64,000 nucleotides of DNA from Cytophagales bacterium. Its GTDB lineage: Bacteria > Bacteroidota > Bacteroidia > Cytophagales > Cyclobacteriaceae. The notes under the pieces were generated by a model, which was not told the origin of the DNA, did no database searches, and saw nothing but the letters and a program-made list of their open reading frames with translations. The DNA lies in contig JAFLBR010000017.1 in assembly GCA_017303795.1 (NCBI GenBank), positions 41,064-105,063 on the forward strand. Direction: 5' to 3'. Position numbers and translations under genes: made by a program. This document shows positions 62,271 through 64,000 of this stretch, in pieces; positions within the stretch are counted from its first letter, which is position 1; each line of letters starts with the position of its first letter.

Positions 62271-63236
62271 TTAATTTGAATATTTTTTCCGATAGTCAAC
62301 AGGTGATAAGTCTGTGATTTTTTTAAAGACTTTTCTAAAGGCGTCAATATCGTTGTAACCTGTTTCGTAAATTATTTCGTTTACTGTTTTTCGTCCTGCT
62401 TCCAAATGTTTTTTTGCAAACTCAACCTTCACTCTTTGAATGTATTCCAATATTGAATTGCCTGTGCATTTTTTAAACCTTCTTTCAAAGGTCCTTCTTC
62501 CAACGTTGAGATTCTCAGATATTTTATCTACTGTATAATTTTCAGTAGGATTGTTTTCTATAAATTCCTGTGCTTTCAGAACTAATTCATCACCGTGCTT
62601 TTTTTGTCCGATAAATATCATATAAGGGTTTTGACTCTTCCTCCCAATGTCAATTTCAAACATTTTGGACGCCAATATGGATATTCCCCTATCCAAATGT
62701 TTTTCAAAAATATAGAGCAGCAGATTCAAATATGAGTATCCGCCTCCACAGGTGTAAATTCCTTTTTCGTCTGTAATAATGCTATCATCGATGACTTTTA
62801 CGTTGGGAAACATTTCCTTAAACTCAATCTGAGCAGCCCAATGAACTGCACATTTTCTGTTGTCCAAAAGTCCCGTAGAAGCAAGGTAAAATGAGCCCAC
62901 ACACAGGCAAACAATTTCTGCACCTTTATGATATTGAGCAGTGAGCCAATCTGTATATTTTTTGTTTTCATGAATGGCTTTTTTGAAATCACCACATAGT
63001 AGTGGCAACACAATTACGTCTGTCCTTTCTATTTGGTTGATGGTCTTGTCGGTGTTGATTGTATAAAGTCCGTTGGAAAGTTTTGTGTTTTTTGTAAGTC
63101 CAACTACTTCAATATCGTAAAAAGGCGACTTGCCCTGATACCTCATAAAGTCGTTCACCCGGCTAAGCAGTTGATGACTGCTGTCAATACTTGTCAGCGT
63201 TGCATCAAATAACGGTAAGATAGATACGTGTTTCAT
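62271..63236 (-). CDS. GlxA family AraC-type transcriptional regulator
   Basis: The 321-residue protein has an N-terminal DJ-1/PfpI-like domain (about 1-190) with the cysteine site EIVCLCVGSFYLASTGLLD and CAVHW, and a C-terminal double-HTH AraC domain (about 215-318: NVGRRTFERRFKKCTGNSI). Members regulate small-molecule metabolism. The gene is AT-rich compared with the core genes and is divergent from a VOC protein gene, with a palindrome between them. Probably acquired. Confidence 0.93.
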   Translation of the reverse strand: MKHVSILPLFDATLTSIDSSHQLLSRVNDFMRYQGKSPFYDIEVVGLTKNTKLSNGLYTINTDKTINQIERTDVIVLPLLCGDFKKAIHENKKYTDWLTAQYHKGAEIVCLCVGSFYLASTGLLDNRKCAVHWAAQIEFKEMFPNVKVIDDSIITDEKGIYTCGGGYSYLNLLLYIFEKHLDRGISILASKMFEIDIGRKSQNPYMIFIGQKKHGDELVLKAQEFIENNPTENYTVDKISENLNVGRRTFERRFKKCTGNSILEYIQRVKVEFAKKHLEAGRKTVNEIIYETGYNDIDAFRKVFKKITDLSPVDYRKKYSN

Positions 63237-63275
63237 TCCAAATGATATTGATGTCGCTAATATAAAAGAATAGAC

Positions 63276-63305
63276 TGTCGCAAACGACAGGTAAGATTGT
63301 CGTTT
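63276..63305. promoter_or_regulatory. TGTCG/CGACA boxes between the AraC and VOC genes
   Basis: AAACGACA (63282-63289) and TGTCGTTT (63298-63305) form a perfect inverted repeat with an eight-base spacer; a further TGTCG lies at 63276-63280 and another at 63252-63256. It is a good candidate site for the AraC-type protein to control both divergent genes. Confidence 0.6.
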
Positions 63306-63335
63306 TTACCCAGTGCTGTGCTAAAATGGCCTTAG

Positions 63336-63343
63336 TATTTTTG
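63336..63343 (+). promoter_or_regulatory. -7 element of the VOC gene promoter
   Basis: TATTTTTG matches TAnnTTTG exactly. Transcription would start near 63349, after the ATG at 63326 and before the ATG at 63368, which supports the later start. Confidence 0.55.
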
Positions 63344-63367
63344 TATCAAAATTTTAAAATACAAAAA

Positions 63368-63694
63368 ATGAAATCGGTAGAAATCATCATGATTCCTGTT
63401 AAAGACAGGCAAAAATCCAAAGAGTTTTATCTGAAACTTGGATTTCAGATTATTGTTGAAGCACCCGCTGCTCACGGTGAAACGTGGATACAAATGGGTA
63501 TTCCTGGTAGTGACACCACTATTTCACTTGCAGGATTTCAAGGTATCATTTGTGAAACTGATAATATTAAAAATGAAATTGCGAACTTAAAATCAAAGGG
63601 AATTGAAGTCGATAAAATTGATGAAACCCCTTGGGGAAAGTTTGCGTGGCTGAAAGATTTGGATGGAAATAGTCTATGTCTTCATCAAAAATGA
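63368..63694 (+). CDS. VOC (glyoxalase/bleomycin-resistance) family protein
   Basis: The 108-residue single-module VOC protein has the paired beta-alpha-beta-beta-beta fold: EIIMIPVKDRQKSKEFYLKLGF at the start and WGKFAWLKDLDGNSLCLHQK at the end. VOC proteins bind metal and act as dioxygenases, lyases or drug-binding proteins; the ligand is unknown. It is divergent from the AraC regulator, its probable controller, and is followed by an attC-like palindrome. Confidence 0.88.
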   Translation: MKSVEIIMIPVKDRQKSKEFYLKLGFQIIVEAPAAHGETWIQMGIPGSDTTISLAGFQGIICETDNIKNEIANLKSKGIEVDKIDETPWGKFAWLKDLDGNSLCLHQK

Positions 63695-63697
63695 TTT

Positions 63698-63835
63698 GCT
63701 AACGTTTGTGTTTCTGCAGTGGTGCCTTTTCGAAGCCGCGTCTTGTCCCACGACACCAAACGTAATTTGAAAAACTAAACTACATTTACACTGAACCCCA
63801 GCCATGTTTTATACATTTTGTTAGCGGCTGGGCTT
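63698..63835 (+). repeat. attC-like imperfect palindrome and repeat copy B
   Basis: Starts four bases after the VOC stop. Outer boxes GCTAAC (63698-63703) and GTTAGC (63820-63825) are inverted; inside are ACGTTTG (63702-63708) with CAAACGT (63757-63763), and CCCAGCC (63797-63803) with GGCTGGG (63826-63832). Length of about 128 bases between the outer boxes fits the size of integron attC sites, and the boxes resemble, but do not fully match, RYYYAAC and GTTRRRY. The right part is copy B of the flanking repeat. Being a recombination site is inferred. Confidence 0.45.
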
Positions 63836-63874
63836 CTACATCTTTATCCGTTTGTAAAAAACTTGGTTCCTAAT

Positions 63875-64000
63875 TGTAAGCTCCCCTAAAGTTGGGCCAT
63901 TTGAAAGTTGAATAATAAAATTCAATTTTAAATGGTTAACTATGAAAAAGTCAAGATTTACAGAAACACAGATCGTAAAAGCGATCCAGGATCATGAAGC
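63875..64000 (+). mobile_element. Left end of an IS3-family insertion sequence
   Basis: A terminal sequence beginning TGTAAGCTCCCCTAAAG at 63875 precedes the orfA start at 63942. The TG end and the position before orfA are usual for IS3 elements. The inverted repeat at the right end, and so the exact boundary, lies outside the window. Confidence 0.7.
63942..64000 (+). CDS. IS3-family transposase OrfA, 5' end only
   Basis: Only the first 19 codons are present (MKKSRFTETQIVKAIQDHE), a classic start of the Transposase_8 HTH protein of IS3 elements, close to the IS51/IS407 group. It runs off the window. Confidence 0.85.
   Translation, partial: MKKSRFTETQIVKAIQDHE

Noticed and set aside
62090-62347. 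85-residue open frame on the minus strand after the AraC gene
   Set aside because: It overlaps the AraC coding region in another frame, runs through repeat copy A and has no recognisable domain.
1-64000. CRISPR arrays, tRNA and rRNA genes
   Set aside because: No regularly spaced identical repeats and no tRNA or rRNA signatures were recognised on either strand by reading; a tRNAscan-SE or Infernal run would be decisive.

Overview
The window looks like chromosomal DNA from a member of the Bacteroidota, most likely a Cytophagales-type gliding or soil/aquatic bacterium. The evidence is a SusC/SusD polysaccharide utilisation locus with a one-protein hybrid two-component regulator, a fused ccoNO cytochrome oxidase gene, promoters with the Bacteroidota -7 element TAnnTTTG, almost no Shine-Dalgarno sites and moderate GC. 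The genus is not determined. No rRNA, tRNA or CRISPR array was seen.

Layout. 1-3.6 kb: partial AAA ATPase, endonuclease III, NamZ-type muramidase and an FtsX-like ABC permease. 3.8-8.9 kb: coiled-coil lipoprotein, a small PepSY-like secreted protein behind a sigma-54 promoter, then a sigma-54 response regulator and a hybrid kinase whose stop codons overlap. 9-12.8 kb: a MarR + GNAT operon with a palindromic operator, a polyprenol-phosphate mannosyltransferase, a HisB/GmhB-like phosphatase and an unknown Gly-rich membrane protein. 12.8-15.5 kb: arginine decarboxylase divergent from arginase, the latter with a long leader. 15.5-25.4 kb: membrane protein, START-like protein, serine hydrolase, M14 and M13 peptidases, TerC-type exporter. 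25.4-26.5 kb: a mobile mystery A/B (Xre-HTH + Fic) pair with a repeated operator. 26.6-34.7 kb: deoxyhypusine-synthase homologue, argS, GNAT, two glutathione peroxidases, DinB-like protein, GT39 transferase, LiaF-like protein, DUF4288.

34.8-52.9 kb is a polysaccharide utilisation locus: HTCS regulator, GH31 with PA14 insert (alpha-xylosidase type), SusC, SusD, surface glycan-binding lipoprotein, BACON-GH5 endoglucanase (split by a one-base frameshift) and GH95 alpha-L-fucosidase. The set fits fucosylated xyloglucan: GH5 cuts the backbone at the surface, SusCD imports oligosaccharides, GH95 and GH31 trim fucose and xylose. No galactosidase or beta-glucosidase is present here.

53-59 kb is a cbb3 oxidase operon (ccoNO-Q-P-G-H-tauE) with an FNR/CRP-like box, followed by a UspA protein, a J-domain membrane protein, a SUI1/YciH factor and a Mn-type superoxide dismutase. 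From about 61.9 kb the base composition turns AT-rich and the DNA looks acquired: a GlxA-type AraC regulator divergent from a VOC protein, flanked by related direct repeats and an attC-like palindrome, then the left end of an IS3-family element that runs off the window.

The most unusual non-gene signals are (i) intergenic imperfect palindromes each built from a different short degenerate word, (ii) the sigma-54 promoter with upstream palindromes beside its probable activator, and (iii) the attC-like structure around the AraC/VOC cassette.
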